Shown: positions 9,201 to 16,255 of the stretch, piece by piece
Numbering within the stretch: position 1 is the first letter of the stretch
Layout of the letters: each line of letters opens with the position of its first letter
DNA from: Fibrobacter sp.
GTDB lineage: Bacteria > Fibrobacterota > Fibrobacteria > Fibrobacterales > Fibrobacteraceae
Direction: 5' to 3'
DNA length: 40,003 nucleotides
NCBI GenBank assembly: GCA_017965445.1
Contig: JAGCPZ010000030.1
Location: 1-40,003 of the forward strand
Position numbers and translations under genes: made by a program
The notes under the pieces: model-generated
Database searches by the model: none
What the model was told of the DNA's origin: nothing
Seen by the model: the letters and a program-made list of their open reading frames with translations, nothing else

Positions 9201-9663
9201 GGAGCGCGTTCAAGAATTCCTTGAGCTTTTCCTTGACGCTGCGTTCTTCGCGGCCGAAAATGTTCTTGACCGCCTGTTGCGTGAGCGAGGAACCTCCCTG
9301 GATGACATGGCCAGCCTTTAGGTTATTGAACATGGCGCGCATGAACCCCTTGAGGTTGTAACCGTTGTGGGTCCAGTAACGGGAGTCTTCGGCAGCGATA
9401 AGGGCGTTGACCAAGTTGACGGGAATGTCGCCATAAGGGACATAGACGCGGTGGTTCGCATCGAAGAAGGCTCCCAGCAGGTTTTCACCGTCTTCGTAGA
9501 AAACGCGTGTTTCGCCGGAGAGCACTTGTAAAATGTTGGCGCGGTTGAACAGGTTGTCCGGGTCGCGTTCCGGGAGGATCTTGAAAACGACGATGTAGAA
9601 GGGAATGTAGCAGATAAGGGCTACGAGAAAGAAGGCGACAAGAATTTTAACGAATTTGTGCAT
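6250..9663 (-). CDS. Class A penicillin-binding protein (GT51 transglycosylase + transpeptidase)
   Basis: Bifunctional peptidoglycan synthase that polymerises lipid II and cross-links stem peptides in the periplasm. One N-terminal membrane anchor (residues 5-29) precedes the GT51 domain: AAEDSRYW (catalytic Glu92), QGGSSLTQQ (122-130) and MEKHFSKEDILEFYLN (156-171). The transpeptidase motifs are SSWK (nucleophile Ser478, Lys481), SEN (535-537) and KTGT (853-856). The distance from SxN to KTG, about 315 residues, is well beyond the roughly 190 of E. coli PBP1a, implying an inserted charged segment around residues 545-720. The last ~150 residues are a low-complexity Pro/Gln/Ala/Thr tail ending in an acidic stretch. 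Length 1137 against about 850 in E. coli PBP1a. No Shine-Dalgarno sequence is evident before ATG 9663. PBP1A-like by order of domains. Confidence 0.95.
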   Translation of the reverse strand: MHKFVKILVAFFLVALICYIPFYIVVFKILPERDPDNLFNRANILQVLSGETRVFYEDGENLLGAFFDANHRVYVPYGDIPVNLVNALIAAEDSRYWTHNGYNLKGFMRAMFNNLKAGHVIQGGSSLTQQAVKNIFGREERSVKEKLKEFLNALRMEKHFSKEDILEFYLNQFHVSGTGKGVAIAAQYFFNKELKDLTLAECAFIAGSVKGPFNYDPFIQRTEERRLKALERGETRLKYVLGRMVEEGYIEQSEMDSALARPLEFNHGNFRFTMSTTLERLEERLDSDFFHDLFQKEGIEDWRKAQLEITTTLNAKSQDAAKRALQTNISNLQLQLGGFVLPKAQFANRARNARKGDYLYGAVDSVFFDTTGRLQSLKLNFGQLKGIVTEQAVNDFAKLAGGDVNKILATQLKPGAILLVSIIDETPIDGYAPCKIETEPVLQGALVAIQNGKVLASQGGFHNTGFDRSFKALRQLGSSWKPLLYALALQYHWNYLDNLENEFNVFQYGNQFYFPRPDHKNKGDIVSIAWAATRSENIASIWLLEHLLDKLSDKEFEEVARKNGFAREAGEERIRFVERLRDKFGLMMKDETKREIEFTKARDALVQRYMNDGKELRANAVQNLRYGTFNDIGIKQAKRDPKLTKYINHNFKRYSEIWRAREIQELDPDESAKLQPLDSVQLIENFTLADFKRLNAMIEPIDSDADYFTMEHLRYWPDYRRALAMADYARFAKEIGIRQKLQKVFSMPLGVNDITIAEISTAYQTILTGKVFKCKDADWTEPCFIKEIRNRDGRVIFRNKMESKTVLDDTVTTQMGVMLRSVFTNGTAHSQVSALSVYSPDKKSKLRYPVMGKTGTTNDYKNVAFLGALPMYVKEKNGVALDSVIAIGSYVGFDDNKPLKSGRTRIAGASGGLPQWATFAKEEIDILGLPNQIDFLDISMLATGEVPLMLTNERGELTVDPMTGAALVNGEKGRPLPWLDVPGFTPPQVQKLAAETIAKSGIVVSLPMPNAPQTGTQVGTGTQPASAQQASAQTTQQQAIPADARPVTEVMKADSAKRAAEASTATQPKQTAAGTQAGAAPVAQSGTATPTTQPATVQPPKPQPPKPQAAMPKDDDWDLPENFNSKNAFVPIEADAD

Positions 9664-9841
9664 GTTTTCGTAAATTACTAACTGTTAACGACTTACAAAA
9701 TATAAAAGTTTTTGGGGGCTTGGCCCGTGTGGCTTGCCCCACCATGTAAAAAATAGGCTTTTTTGCGTGGAAAAACAATGATTTTGCCCGTTACCCCTTG
9801 AAAAAAAACTGAAATTTTGTTAAAATTAGTGTCCCCAAGAT

Positions 9842-9930
9842 GGGAAGATGGCCGAGTTGGCCGAAGGCGCGTCCCTGCTAAGGACGTATAGGACTTAATC
9901 CTATCGCGAGTTCGAATCTCGCTCTTCCCG
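9842..9930 (+). tRNA. tRNA-Ser (anticodon GCU)
   Basis: The acceptor stem GGGAAGA (9842-9848) pairs with TCTTCCC (9923-9929), with discriminator G9930 and no encoded CCA. The anticodon loop contains CTGCTAA (anticodon GCT, reads AGC/AGU). A long variable arm (around TATAGGACTTAATCCTATC) identifies a class II tRNA, and the T loop is GTTCGAATC. A possible promoter upstream is TTG (9798-9800), 20 bases, then TAAAATTA (9821). Confidence 0.95.
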
Positions 9931-9934
9931 CTGA

Positions 9935-9967
9935 AAAGCCCCGAGTCGAAAGACCCGGGGTTTTTTC
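9935..9967 (+). terminator. Terminator after tRNA-Ser
   Basis: Hairpin CCCCGAGTC-GAAA-GACCCGGGG with one mismatch, followed by six T, begins 5 bases after the tRNA. Confidence 0.9.
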
Positions 9968-10015
9968 TATTAATCATTAGCTACTAATAATTAATGGCTT
10001 TTAACCAATAACCAG
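9967..10015. repeat. Degenerate 7-bp tandem repeat array (TTAA/CTAA type)
   Basis: Seven consecutive heptamers in register: CTATTAA, TCATTAG, CTACTAA, TAATTAA and so on, the early units ending in YTAR. It fills the gap between the tRNA terminator and the promoter of the next gene. One of a family of period-7 arrays in this window. Confidence 0.7.
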
Positions 10016-10042
10016 AATACAAAATAATTGTATATTGACGAT

Positions 10043-10618
10043 ATGAAACAAATTATCGTTTTGATTTTGTTTGTCCTTGGGGGTATGTGTTTTGCGGAAC
10101 CCGATTCTCAGAGCGTTCATGAATCTGAATCGTATCAAGAGGTTCCGCTTCCTGCATATCATTCCGATAGCGCTATGTTTGCGGATAGCGCAATATATTA
10201 CGAGGAATTGGCGGCTCGTTACAAAAAAGACGGCGATTATTTGCTGAAAAGCAGCTCCAAACACGCAAAAATTGGGGCTGTCATGGCCTTGCTTGGTGTA
10301 GGCGGAACTATCGCTGTGCTTCAAATGGCCAAAGGGGCTTCTATTGAGGGTGGGGGAGCGATGCTGGTTTTTCCTGCGGCTCTCACTGTGGGTTCTGCGT
10401 TTGGTGGAATTATTATGTTGTCTATTAACGGCATTAGGCATGGCAATGGCCATCGAAAAATCCAGCAGTCCGAAGAATATTCAAAGACTGCGGAACAGTT
10501 CCGCGAAAAAGCTTGGAAAGAAAGATATCGACGGTCATCGCAAATGATGCTTCAAATTATTCCGGAAATGGACCCGTTCAACAAAACGGTCGGTGCCAGA
10601 CTTGCACTAAGTCTATAA
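10043..10618 (+). CDS. Small secreted/membrane protein, relative of the 5494-6063 gene product
   Basis: Unrecognised family. The ATG at 10043 gives a clean signal peptide (MKQIIVLILFVLGGMCFA), then a polar segment, two hydrophobic Gly/Ala-rich stretches (about residues 74-95 and 103-128), a basic helix and a C-terminal strand-like end (GARLALSL). The order of parts matches the protein encoded at 5494-6063 although sequence identity looks low. A TATATT box ends about 6 bases before the ATG and no Shine-Dalgarno sequence is visible, suggesting a very short leader. A starting GTG/TTG further upstream would run through the promoter and is unlikely. Confidence 0.7.
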   Translation: MKQIIVLILFVLGGMCFAEPDSQSVHESESYQEVPLPAYHSDSAMFADSAIYYEELAARYKKDGDYLLKSSSKHAKIGAVMALLGVGGTIAVLQMAKGASIEGGGAMLVFPAALTVGSAFGGIIMLSINGIRHGNGHRKIQQSEEYSKTAEQFREKAWKERYRRSSQMMLQIIPEMDPFNKTVGARLALSL

Positions 10619-10625
10619 CAAACGT

Positions 10626-10650
10626 GCCGAGTGAATATCTCGGCGTTTTT
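10626..10650 (+). terminator. Terminator of the 10043 gene
   Basis: GCCGAG-TGAATAT-CTCGGC followed by GTTTTTC, placed 8 bases after the stop codon. Confidence 0.85.
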
Positions 10651-10740
10651 CATTTTGTGTAAAACTTTGTATGGTGAAATATAAACCGAAGTTTGGTTGA
10701 ATCTCGTGTGAACATTTAATGGTGTAGTTCTCTGTGCTAT

Positions 10741-10782
10741 TTACTAATCACTAGCCACTAACCACTAATCACTTTTACTAAC
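10741..10782. repeat. Degenerate 7-bp tandem repeat array (ACTAA type)
   Basis: Six heptamers in exact register: TTACTAA, TCACTAG, CCACTAA, CCACTAA, TCACTTT, TACTAAC. It lies in the 340-base gap before lysA, upstream of the hairpin element at 10786-10936. Confidence 0.8.
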
Positions 10783-10785
10783 TTG

Positions 10786-10936
10786 GCACGCTTCGCGTGC
10801 ATTGGACATTGGCGATGTCATGCAGCAGCATCTCGGCCATAGACGATGTAAACATCGTCTGCGGCACTCGATTTGCGTGCATTTAGCTTGGCTCGGATAT
10901 GCTCGTTCAAGCAAGCTTGACTCGCGCATCGCTCGC
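10786..10936. repeat. Palindrome-rich intergenic element upstream of lysA
   Basis: Contains GCACGC-TTC-GCGTGC (about 10787-10801) and GACGATG-TAAA-CATCGTC (about 10843-10860) flanked by weaker outer complementarity, with several GCTCG boundary words. The overall design (small inner stem inside a looser outer stem) resembles the elements at 12225-12300 and 19305-19380. No gene is seen in 10619-10958. Confidence 0.55.
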
Positions 10937-10943
10937 CTTTTAC

Positions 10944-10951
10944 TAAATTTG
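10944..10951 (+). promoter_or_regulatory. TAnnTTTG-type promoter box of lysA
   Basis: TAAATTTG ends 7 bases before the lysA ATG. This matches the -7 consensus TAnnTTTG known from Bacteroidota. With this spacing the transcript would start at or within a few bases of the start codon, and no Shine-Dalgarno sequence is present. Confidence 0.55.
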
Positions 10952-10958
10952 CCCCTGT

Positions 10959-12218
10959 ATGAAATATTCTATCCCTGATTCTGTGTTTTTGAAGGCGGCC
11001 AGTGAATACGGCACCCCGCTTTGGCTTTATGACCGTGCGACTATTGAACGCGCTGTGAGCGATGTGAAGGTTTTTGACAATGTGCGTTTTGCGCAGAAAG
11101 CTTGCCCGAACCTCTCGATTGTGGCGCTCATCAAAAAACTTGGCTGCGTCGTGGATGCTGTGAGCGCAGGTGAAATCGTGCGCGCTCTCAAGGCCGGTTT
11201 CAAGGGTGGTCAAGAAAAGGGCAAAGTTCCGGAAATCGTCTATACGGCAGATATTTTCGACCGCGACGCTCTTGAACTCGTGAAGAAGTACGACATCCAC
11301 GTGAACGTAGGCTCTCCGGACATGATCCAGCAGCTTGCCGATTTCGGCGTGAAGTCTGAACTGACGCTCCGCGTGAATCCAGGCTTTGGCCACGGACATT
11401 CCAGCAAGGTCAACACGGGTGGCCCGCTCAGCAAGCACGGCGTGTGGCACGAACAGATCAAGGACTGCATCAAGCTGGCGCAGAGCAACGGCATGTGGAT
11501 TACCGGTTTGCACATGCACATCGGTTCCGGTTCCGATTTTGAACACCTTTCCAAGGTTTGCGATGCCATGTGCGACGCTAGCCGCCGCCTGGGTTCCCAC
11601 CTCCGCACGATTAGCGCGGGTGGCGGTCTTCCGATTCCGTACCACGAAGAAGACAAGGCAAACCGCATCGACGTGAAGGCTTATTACGACCTTTGGGACA
11701 AGGCCCGCAAGAATATCCAGCAGAGCATCGGTCACGAAGTCCACCTCGAAGTGGAACCGGGCCGTTACCTTGTTGCGGAAAGCGGATTCTTGATGGCCGA
11801 AATCCGTGCGGTCAAGAAACAGGGCGATAATTTGTTCTACCTCTTGGACGCTGGCTTTACCGATCTCGTGCGCCCGAGCTTCTACGGTAGCTATCACGGC
11901 ATTTCCATCATCGCCCGTGACGGTCGCGAACTCAACGAAACGGTAGATGCCGTTGTCGCAGGCCCGCTCTGCGAATCCGGTGACGTGTTCACGCAGGAAG
12001 AAGGCGGCTTTGTCGTGACGCGCAAGCTCCCGAAGGCAAAGGTCGGCGACTTGTTGATTCTCCATGATGCCGGTGCTTACGGCGCCGCCATGAGCAGCAA
12101 CTACAACAGCCGTCGCTACGCTGGCGAAGTCATGTTCACGAAGGGCGAACTCAAGGTCATCCGCGAACGCCAGACTTTCGAGCAACTCTTGCAGAACGAC
12201 CGCATTATCGAATTATAA
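10959..12218 (+). CDS. lysA: Diaminopimelate decarboxylase
   Basis: PLP-dependent decarboxylation of meso-diaminopimelate to L-lysine, the last lysine step, in the cytoplasm. Fold-type III alanine-racemase-like enzyme. The PLP lysine is K47, here in FAQKAC instead of the common YAxKAN; HIGSG is at 187-191, the phosphate loop GGGLP at 221-225, EPGRY at 266-270, the CESGD motif with Cys338 of the partner active site at 338-342, and HDAGAYGAAMSSNYN near 369-383. Length 419 is normal. The ATG fits the family N-terminus. It appears monocistronic, with a terminator at 12405-12430. Confidence 0.95.
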   Translation: MKYSIPDSVFLKAASEYGTPLWLYDRATIERAVSDVKVFDNVRFAQKACPNLSIVALIKKLGCVVDAVSAGEIVRALKAGFKGGQEKGKVPEIVYTADIFDRDALELVKKYDIHVNVGSPDMIQQLADFGVKSELTLRVNPGFGHGHSSKVNTGGPLSKHGVWHEQIKDCIKLAQSNGMWITGLHMHIGSGSDFEHLSKVCDAMCDASRRLGSHLRTISAGGGLPIPYHEEDKANRIDVKAYYDLWDKARKNIQQSIGHEVHLEVEPGRYLVAESGFLMAEIRAVKKQGDNLFYLLDAGFTDLVRPSFYGSYHGISIIARDGRELNETVDAVVAGPLCESGDVFTQEEGGFVVTRKLPKAKVGDLLILHDAGAYGAAMSSNYNSRRYAGEVMFTKGELKVIRERQTFEQLLQNDRIIEL

Positions 12219-12224
12219 ACTTCG

Positions 12225-12300
12225 CATAGCTTCGTTGCTTGCCTCCTTACGTACATCATAGTACGCTACGGAGGCTCGTGCCTTGCTCTGCTCGTTTCTA
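12225..12300. repeat. Nested-stem intergenic element, copy A
   Basis: Outer stem GCCTCC (12241-12246) pairs with GGAGGC (12270-12275); inner stem CGTAC (12250-12254) pairs with GTACG (12261-12265). The reverse complement of 19305-19380 aligns with it along most of its length, including CTTCGC at one end and GCTCG at the other. Confidence 0.7.
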
Positions 12301-12345
12301 ACTCAATAATGAACTTTGCGTTGTATTGCGGTGTTGCGATAATAC

Positions 12346-12382
12346 GTCATGCTGAGTGGCGAATAGCCGCGAAGCATCCAGT
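12346..12382. repeat. GTCAT..CTGA...GAAG.ATCCAGT element
   Basis: GTCATGCTGA ... GAAGCATCCAGT with an internal GGCGAATAGCCGC hairpin. Same family as 24310-24338, 31143-31172, 31802-31834 and 39831-39865. Confidence 0.65.
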
Positions 12383-12404
12383 ACATTTCAGCGTAGTATT
12401 GTCA

Positions 12405-12430
12405 GGCCCGACTTGATCGGGCTTTTTTTT
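12405..12430 (+). terminator. Terminator downstream of lysA
   Basis: GCCCGA-CTTGA-TCGGGC followed by eight T. Confidence 0.85.
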
Positions 12431-12433
12431 GTC

Positions 12434-12508
12434 ATGCCCCACTCCGATGTCTTTGACTACTTGCAGCTGTGCTGCTTAGTAGTCATAATCCGCGTATGGG
12501 GAGGGCAT
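12434..12508. repeat. Long two-tier inverted repeat
   Basis: Outer arms ATGCCC (12434-12439) and GGGCAT (12503-12508) enclose inner arms GACTACT (12455-12461) and AGTAGTC (12478-12484), themselves enclosing GCAGC-TGT-GCTGC (12463-12475). It occupies most of the gap before the transporter gene. It has the nested layout of the other stem elements but a different sequence. Confidence 0.65.
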
Positions 12509-12548
12509 CTCCTTTTTATAACGGGAGCATAGCCCACATCTAAATTTC

Positions 12549-12556
12549 TATCTTTG
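12549..12556 (+). promoter_or_regulatory. TAnnTTTG-type promoter box
   Basis: TATCTTTG, a perfect TAnnTTTG match, 17 bases before ATG 12574. Confidence 0.5.
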
Positions 12557-12573
12557 CCGCCGGAAATAAAACT

Positions 12574-13476
12574 ATGGGAAACTTACGTGCGATTCTCATG
12601 CCCATTGCAATCCTTGCGGGCATCCTCATTCCTCAGGCACACTTTCTGTCGCCGCTCTTGCCGCTCACTATCGGCATCATGATGTTCCTTACGTTCGTGA
12701 CGAAAATTCCGCCGCAGACGCATGGTTACACTTTTAAAATCGAGGCACGGGCTTTTATCGCAAGCCTTGTCATTATCGCGCTCCTCTGGGGAATTGTCGA
12801 ACTGTTCCACCTGCCGCGCGAGGTATTGCTCGGTGGCGCGATTATTGCGCTTTGCCCGCCCGCGAATGCCGCTCCTGCGATGGCGAAAATGCTTGGCGGC
12901 AGTGCGTCCTTGGCACTCAAGATTTTCCTCAGCGGAAACTTGATTGCGTGCTTCAGCATCCCGGTAGTCTTTGGCTACTTGACAGGGACCGAGGCTAACC
13001 TTTCCGAAATCGCCTGGAAAATCTTCAACACCATCCAGCCGATTATCAGCATCCCGCTGGCGTTTGCATTCGGGCTCCGCAACTTTTATCCGGAACTTGC
13101 CGACCGCGCCGCGAAATACCAGAAATATACCATGTTCGTCTGGACGTTCTCTGTGTTCATCATCTTGGCAAAGGCGAGTTACGACATTCGCGAGATGGGT
13201 TTTGCCGACTTGTGGAACAGCGGAAAACTCCCGCTCATGGCCGCGGTTTCCCTCGTGCTTTGCATTTTGCAGTTCTGGCTTGGCTGGGTTTGCGAACGTG
13301 GCCGCCGCCCTATCGAAGGCTCGCAGAGCATGGGCCAAAAGAACACGACACTTGTCATTTGGGTGTCCAGCATTTATGCAGGTCCGGTTGTAGCGCTTGC
13401 GCCTACATGCTACGTTATTTGGCAGAACCTCGTGCTTAGCTATATGACTGCAAAGATAAAGCCGAAAAATAGTTGA
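12574..13476 (+). CDS. Bile acid:sodium symporter (BASS) family transporter
   Basis: Inner-membrane transporter of the BASS/ACR3 superfamily; known members move bile acids, pantothenate, 2-oxoacids or arsenite, so the substrate cannot be named. About nine to ten hydrophobic segments are seen over 300 residues. The stretch LGGAIIALCPPANAAPAMAKMLGGSASLALKIFLSGN (about residues 88-124) fits the conserved first crossover motif of the family, where CPPANA takes the place of the more usual CPGG-S-N; a corresponding second-half segment follows around TLVIWVSSIYAGPVVALAP. No operon partner is close: 68 bases and a separate promoter box precede the next gene. Confidence 0.8.
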   Translation: MGNLRAILMPIAILAGILIPQAHFLSPLLPLTIGIMMFLTFVTKIPPQTHGYTFKIEARAFIASLVIIALLWGIVELFHLPREVLLGGAIIALCPPANAAPAMAKMLGGSASLALKIFLSGNLIACFSIPVVFGYLTGTEANLSEIAWKIFNTIQPIISIPLAFAFGLRNFYPELADRAAKYQKYTMFVWTFSVFIILAKASYDIREMGFADLWNSGKLPLMAAVSLVLCILQFWLGWVCERGRRPIEGSQSMGQKNTTLVIWVSSIYAGPVVALAPTCYVIWQNLVLSYMTAKIKPKNS

Positions 13477-13518
13477 GTGTTTTGAGATTTCCCCTTGCTT
13501 TTTTGCCAAAGAACTGTT

Positions 13519-13526
13519 TATATTTG
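13519..13526 (+). promoter_or_regulatory. TAnnTTTG-type promoter box
   Basis: TATATTTG, with TTG at 13495-13497 21 bases upstream, and AAGGGG at 13531-13536 as ribosome site before ATG 13545. This is the most complete promoter/ribosome-site arrangement in the window. Confidence 0.6.
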
Positions 13527-13544
13527 GATTAAGGGGACTTAGTT

Positions 13545-14318
13545 ATGGGGATGCCGAAATACATATATCTGTTTATTGCGCTTGCCGTAATTCTGTTTAT
13601 ATCGTTTTTTATCCAGGATTGGATTGTTTTTTATCAGTGCGGCGCCGTTGATTCTTGCTTGAAGAGCTCTAGTCATTATCAACATATCACGAAATCCCTT
13701 GTTCCGATTATCGCTACCGTAATGACTTTTTGCATCGGGAAAAAAGGTGTCGGTGTCAGGGACCGCCGCTTTTTGCAGGCGGCTTTCATTATGATTGTTT
13801 GTGCCGATGCCTGCTTTAAAATATTCCATAATTTCGTTATCCCGTTAGAAGAGAATACTGGGGAATTTATTTCGTTCGGAATCATCTTTTTCTTGCTGGC
13901 GCAACTTTTGCTCGTATTCCGGCATACGCGGGTGAGCGAGACGGACAGGTCTTTCCCGTGGATTCTGTTTTTCCCGCTGGCGGTCGCCATTTCGATGGCG
14001 GTGCTTTACTTGTTCGGGATTTACGATTCCATCATGTTCTTTGCGTCCATATCTTACGGGCCGTTCCTGTTTTGCTCGTTGTACGCCGCATGGAAAGCGT
14101 CGAGCACGGGCTTTTATCCAAAGAGGAATGCTCGGCAGATTAAGCTCGGGATGATTTTCTTTACGGTTTGTGACCTTTTGACGGGGCTTGCGCTTATTAC
14201 GGGGCCCGACCATTCGGTCCGCGAAATTATTGCGGTCATTTCGAATAATTTTATTTGGTGCCTTTACACACCGGCACTTATTTTGCTTGCTTTGAGCGGC
14301 TATCGCCATGACGACTAG
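13545..14318 (+). CDS. Polytopic membrane protein, possibly YhhN/TMEM86-like
   Basis: Integral membrane protein with about seven or eight hydrophobic helices in 257 residues and no soluble domain. The pattern of an internal Lys-Pro-like entry (TKSLVPIIATVM), FIMIVCADACFKI, FGIIFFLLAQLLLVFR and LGMIFFTVCDLLTGL near the end is reminiscent of the YhhN family (lysoplasmalogenase/TMEM86), in which acidic residues sit inside corresponding helices. The match is only by pattern, so the enzymatic assignment is uncertain. AAGGGG supports ATG 13545; an own promoter box is at 13519. Confidence 0.6.
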   Translation: MGMPKYIYLFIALAVILFISFFIQDWIVFYQCGAVDSCLKSSSHYQHITKSLVPIIATVMTFCIGKKGVGVRDRRFLQAAFIMIVCADACFKIFHNFVIPLEENTGEFISFGIIFFLLAQLLLVFRHTRVSETDRSFPWILFFPLAVAISMAVLYLFGIYDSIMFFASISYGPFLFCSLYAAWKASSTGFYPKRNARQIKLGMIFFTVCDLLTGLALITGPDHSVREIIAVISNNFIWCLYTPALILLALSGYRHDD

Positions 14319-14375
14319 GGGTGCGCGCTCGATATCGCCCTGAAAAATTCTATTTTTCCCCTGTTCAAAGAGGTC

Positions 14376-14711
14376 ATGATGATTATCGATTTAAAAGGCA
14401 TGGAAACAACCGTGCTTCCTAATTTCAAGGGTGGTGAAAAAGAATACAAGGCCAAGATGTATTTCGATGGAACAACGCGCATTATGCACGGCACGCTTGA
14501 ACCGGGGGCTTCCATCGGCTACCACAAACATGAAACAAATAGTGAAATTATGTTCTTTGTCGCTGGCAAGGGCAAGGTTCTTTTTGATGACGGCGTTGAA
14601 TATGTCGAGGCCGGTCAGTGCCATTTCTGCCCGAAGGGCCATTCCCACAGTTTGATTAACGAAGGTCCGGAAAATCTCGTGTTCTACGCGACGGTGCCAG
14701 AACTTGGATAA
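14376..14711 (+). CDS. Small cupin-domain protein
   Basis: Single-domain cupin, likely a metal-binding beta-barrel; function ranges from sugar isomerase to ligand sensor and is not predictable here. Motif 1 is G-Y-H-K-H (His50, His52) with Glu57; motif 2 is GQCHFCPKGHSHSLIN (about residues 80-95) with His89/His91 as candidate metal ligands. Two adjacent ATGs (14376 and 14379) are possible starts; an AGAGG ribosome site lies about 5 bases before the first. The mutase gene follows after 60 bases in the same direction. Confidence 0.85.
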   Translation: MMIIDLKGMETTVLPNFKGGEKEYKAKMYFDGTTRIMHGTLEPGASIGYHKHETNSEIMFFVAGKGKVLFDDGVEYVEAGQCHFCPKGHSHSLINEGPENLVFYATVPELG

Positions 14712-14771
14712 GGGAATGCCGTGAAAACTGCGATTCCTCGTAATGGTGAATTTTAATTTATAGGAGAAAAA

Positions 14772-16112
14772 ATGTCTAAACTAATGCGTTCTATTTCTGG
14801 TATTCGCGGAATCGTTGGCGATACCCTCACTCCGCAGGTTTTGCAGAGCCATGTGCGTGCGTTCCTCGAAATCACGAAAGCGAAGCGCGTGGTGATTGGC
14901 CGCGATAGCCGCCCCACTGGCGATGCGATTGTGCAGTTTGTCGCGGGCATCTGCCGCCTTTCCGGCGTGGATGTCGTGGATGTCGGACTTTCGACGACTC
15001 CGTCCGTGGAACTTTTGACGACGCATTTCAAGGCCGATGCCGGCATCATCATTACGGCTAGCCATAACCCGCTCGAATGGAACGCTCTCAAGTTCCTCAA
15101 CAACAAGGGACTTTTCCTCGGTCCAGACGATGTGAAACAGCTCTTTGCTCTTGCTGACGCGAATCAGTTCGCTTATCCGGACTACCGCACGATGGGCAAG
15201 TACGAGGTCGCTCCGGATGCTGACGGTATCCACATCGACGGTACGCTCAAAATTCCGTTTGTGGATGTCGAAGCTATCAAGGCCAAGCATTTCAAGGTCG
15301 CTGTCGATGCCGTGAACGGTGCCGGTAGCTTTATTGTGCCGCGCCTCTTGGAACAACTCGGCTGTGAAGTTGTCCGTGTCCATTGCAGCCCGGATGGAAC
15401 GTTCCCGCGTGGCGCAGAACCGATTCCCGAAAATCTCGGCGACTTGCGCGATGCCGTGAAGAAGAACGGATGCGCTGTGGGTTTTGCTGTTGATCCGGAT
15501 GCGGACCGTTGCGCCCTCGTAGATGGCTTAGGACAAAGTATCGGTGAAGAATACACGCTGGCGATTGCGACGGACGAAGTGCTTGCCCAGAAGAAGGGAA
15601 GCGTCTGCGTGAACCTCTCCACGAGCCGCATGAACGAAGATGTTGCCGCCAAGTACGGTTGCGAATTTAGCCGCGCCAAGGTTGGCGAAATCAACGTGAG
15701 CTTGCAGATGATTGAAAACGGTTGCGTTATCGGCGGTGAAGGCAACGGCGGCGTGATTCTCCCGGCGCTCCACTACGGCCGCGACAGTCTCGTGGCTGCA
15801 GCGCTTGTGCTTAGCTGGATGGCCCACCACGACGGCGGTCCGGAAAAGTTCGTGGCCGAGAATCCGGCCTATGTGATGCCGAAGAAAAAGTTCGAACTCG
15901 GCGACAAGAAAGTTGCAGACATTCTCCCGAAAGTCAAGGCTGAATTTGCCGGCTGGAAGACTGATGAACGCGATGGCCTCTGGCTCGGTTCTGAAAAGTC
16001 CTGGGTGCATGTGCGTGCAAGCAACACGGAACCTGTCATCCGCGTGATTGCCGAAGCCCCGACTGCTGAAGAGGCCGAAGCCCTCTGCACTAAAGTCGAA
16101 AAACTGATTTAA
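14772..16112 (+). CDS. Phosphohexose mutase (phosphoglucosamine/phosphomannomutase family)
   Basis: Cytoplasmic alpha-D-phosphohexomutase interconverting 6-phospho and 1-phospho sugars, most likely glucosamine (GlmM role, toward UDP-GlcNAc and peptidoglycan) or mannose. Signatures: phosphoserine loop TASHNP with Ser97, metal loop DPDADR at 241-246, sugar loop GEGNGG at 322-327 and phosphate loop RASNTEP at 415-421. Classical bacterial GlmM has RPSGTEP in the last loop; the SNTEP form is frequent in archaeal-type and phosphomannomutase-like members, so I give no gene symbol. Length 446 is normal. A GGAG site precedes ATG 14772 by 6-7 bases. Confidence 0.9.
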   Translation: MSKLMRSISGIRGIVGDTLTPQVLQSHVRAFLEITKAKRVVIGRDSRPTGDAIVQFVAGICRLSGVDVVDVGLSTTPSVELLTTHFKADAGIIITASHNPLEWNALKFLNNKGLFLGPDDVKQLFALADANQFAYPDYRTMGKYEVAPDADGIHIDGTLKIPFVDVEAIKAKHFKVAVDAVNGAGSFIVPRLLEQLGCEVVRVHCSPDGTFPRGAEPIPENLGDLRDAVKKNGCAVGFAVDPDADRCALVDGLGQSIGEEYTLAIATDEVLAQKKGSVCVNLSTSRMNEDVAAKYGCEFSRAKVGEINVSLQMIENGCVIGGEGNGGVILPALHYGRDSLVAAALVLSWMAHHDGGPEKFVAENPAYVMPKKKFELGDKKVADILPKVKAEFAGWKTDERDGLWLGSEKSWVHVRASNTEPVIRVIAEAPTAEEAEALCTKVEKLI

Positions 16113-16160
16113 TAGGAAGTTGGCTGCGACTGGTGAGGTCGCTCCGCTTTTTACTCTTTC

Positions 16161-16190
16161 ACCTCGGATTTATTCCGGGGTTCTTTTTTT
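16161..16190 (+). terminator. Terminator of the mutase gene
   Basis: ACCTCGGA-TTTAT-TCCGGGGT, an 8-bp stem with one G-T pair, followed by TCTTTTTTT. Confidence 0.9.
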
Positions 16191-16255
16191 AAGGTTAAAT
16201 TTATACCCAATAAATAACAGTTTTTGTTTTGCAATAAATGTATATTAAATAAAGT

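Noticed and set aside
9693..9977. Minus-strand frame across the tRNA-Ser region
   Set aside because: It is a translation of the tRNA complement (the SEIRTRDRI-type peptide commonly mis-annotated over tRNAs).
9842..10618. tRNA-Ser as an integration site
   Set aside because: No integrase gene and no duplicated tRNA 3' end were seen nearby; the downstream gene has a relative elsewhere in the window.
10818..12185. A 455-codon minus-strand frame across lysA
   Set aside because: Fully antisense to lysA, whose motifs are complete; the frame also runs through the upstream hairpin element.
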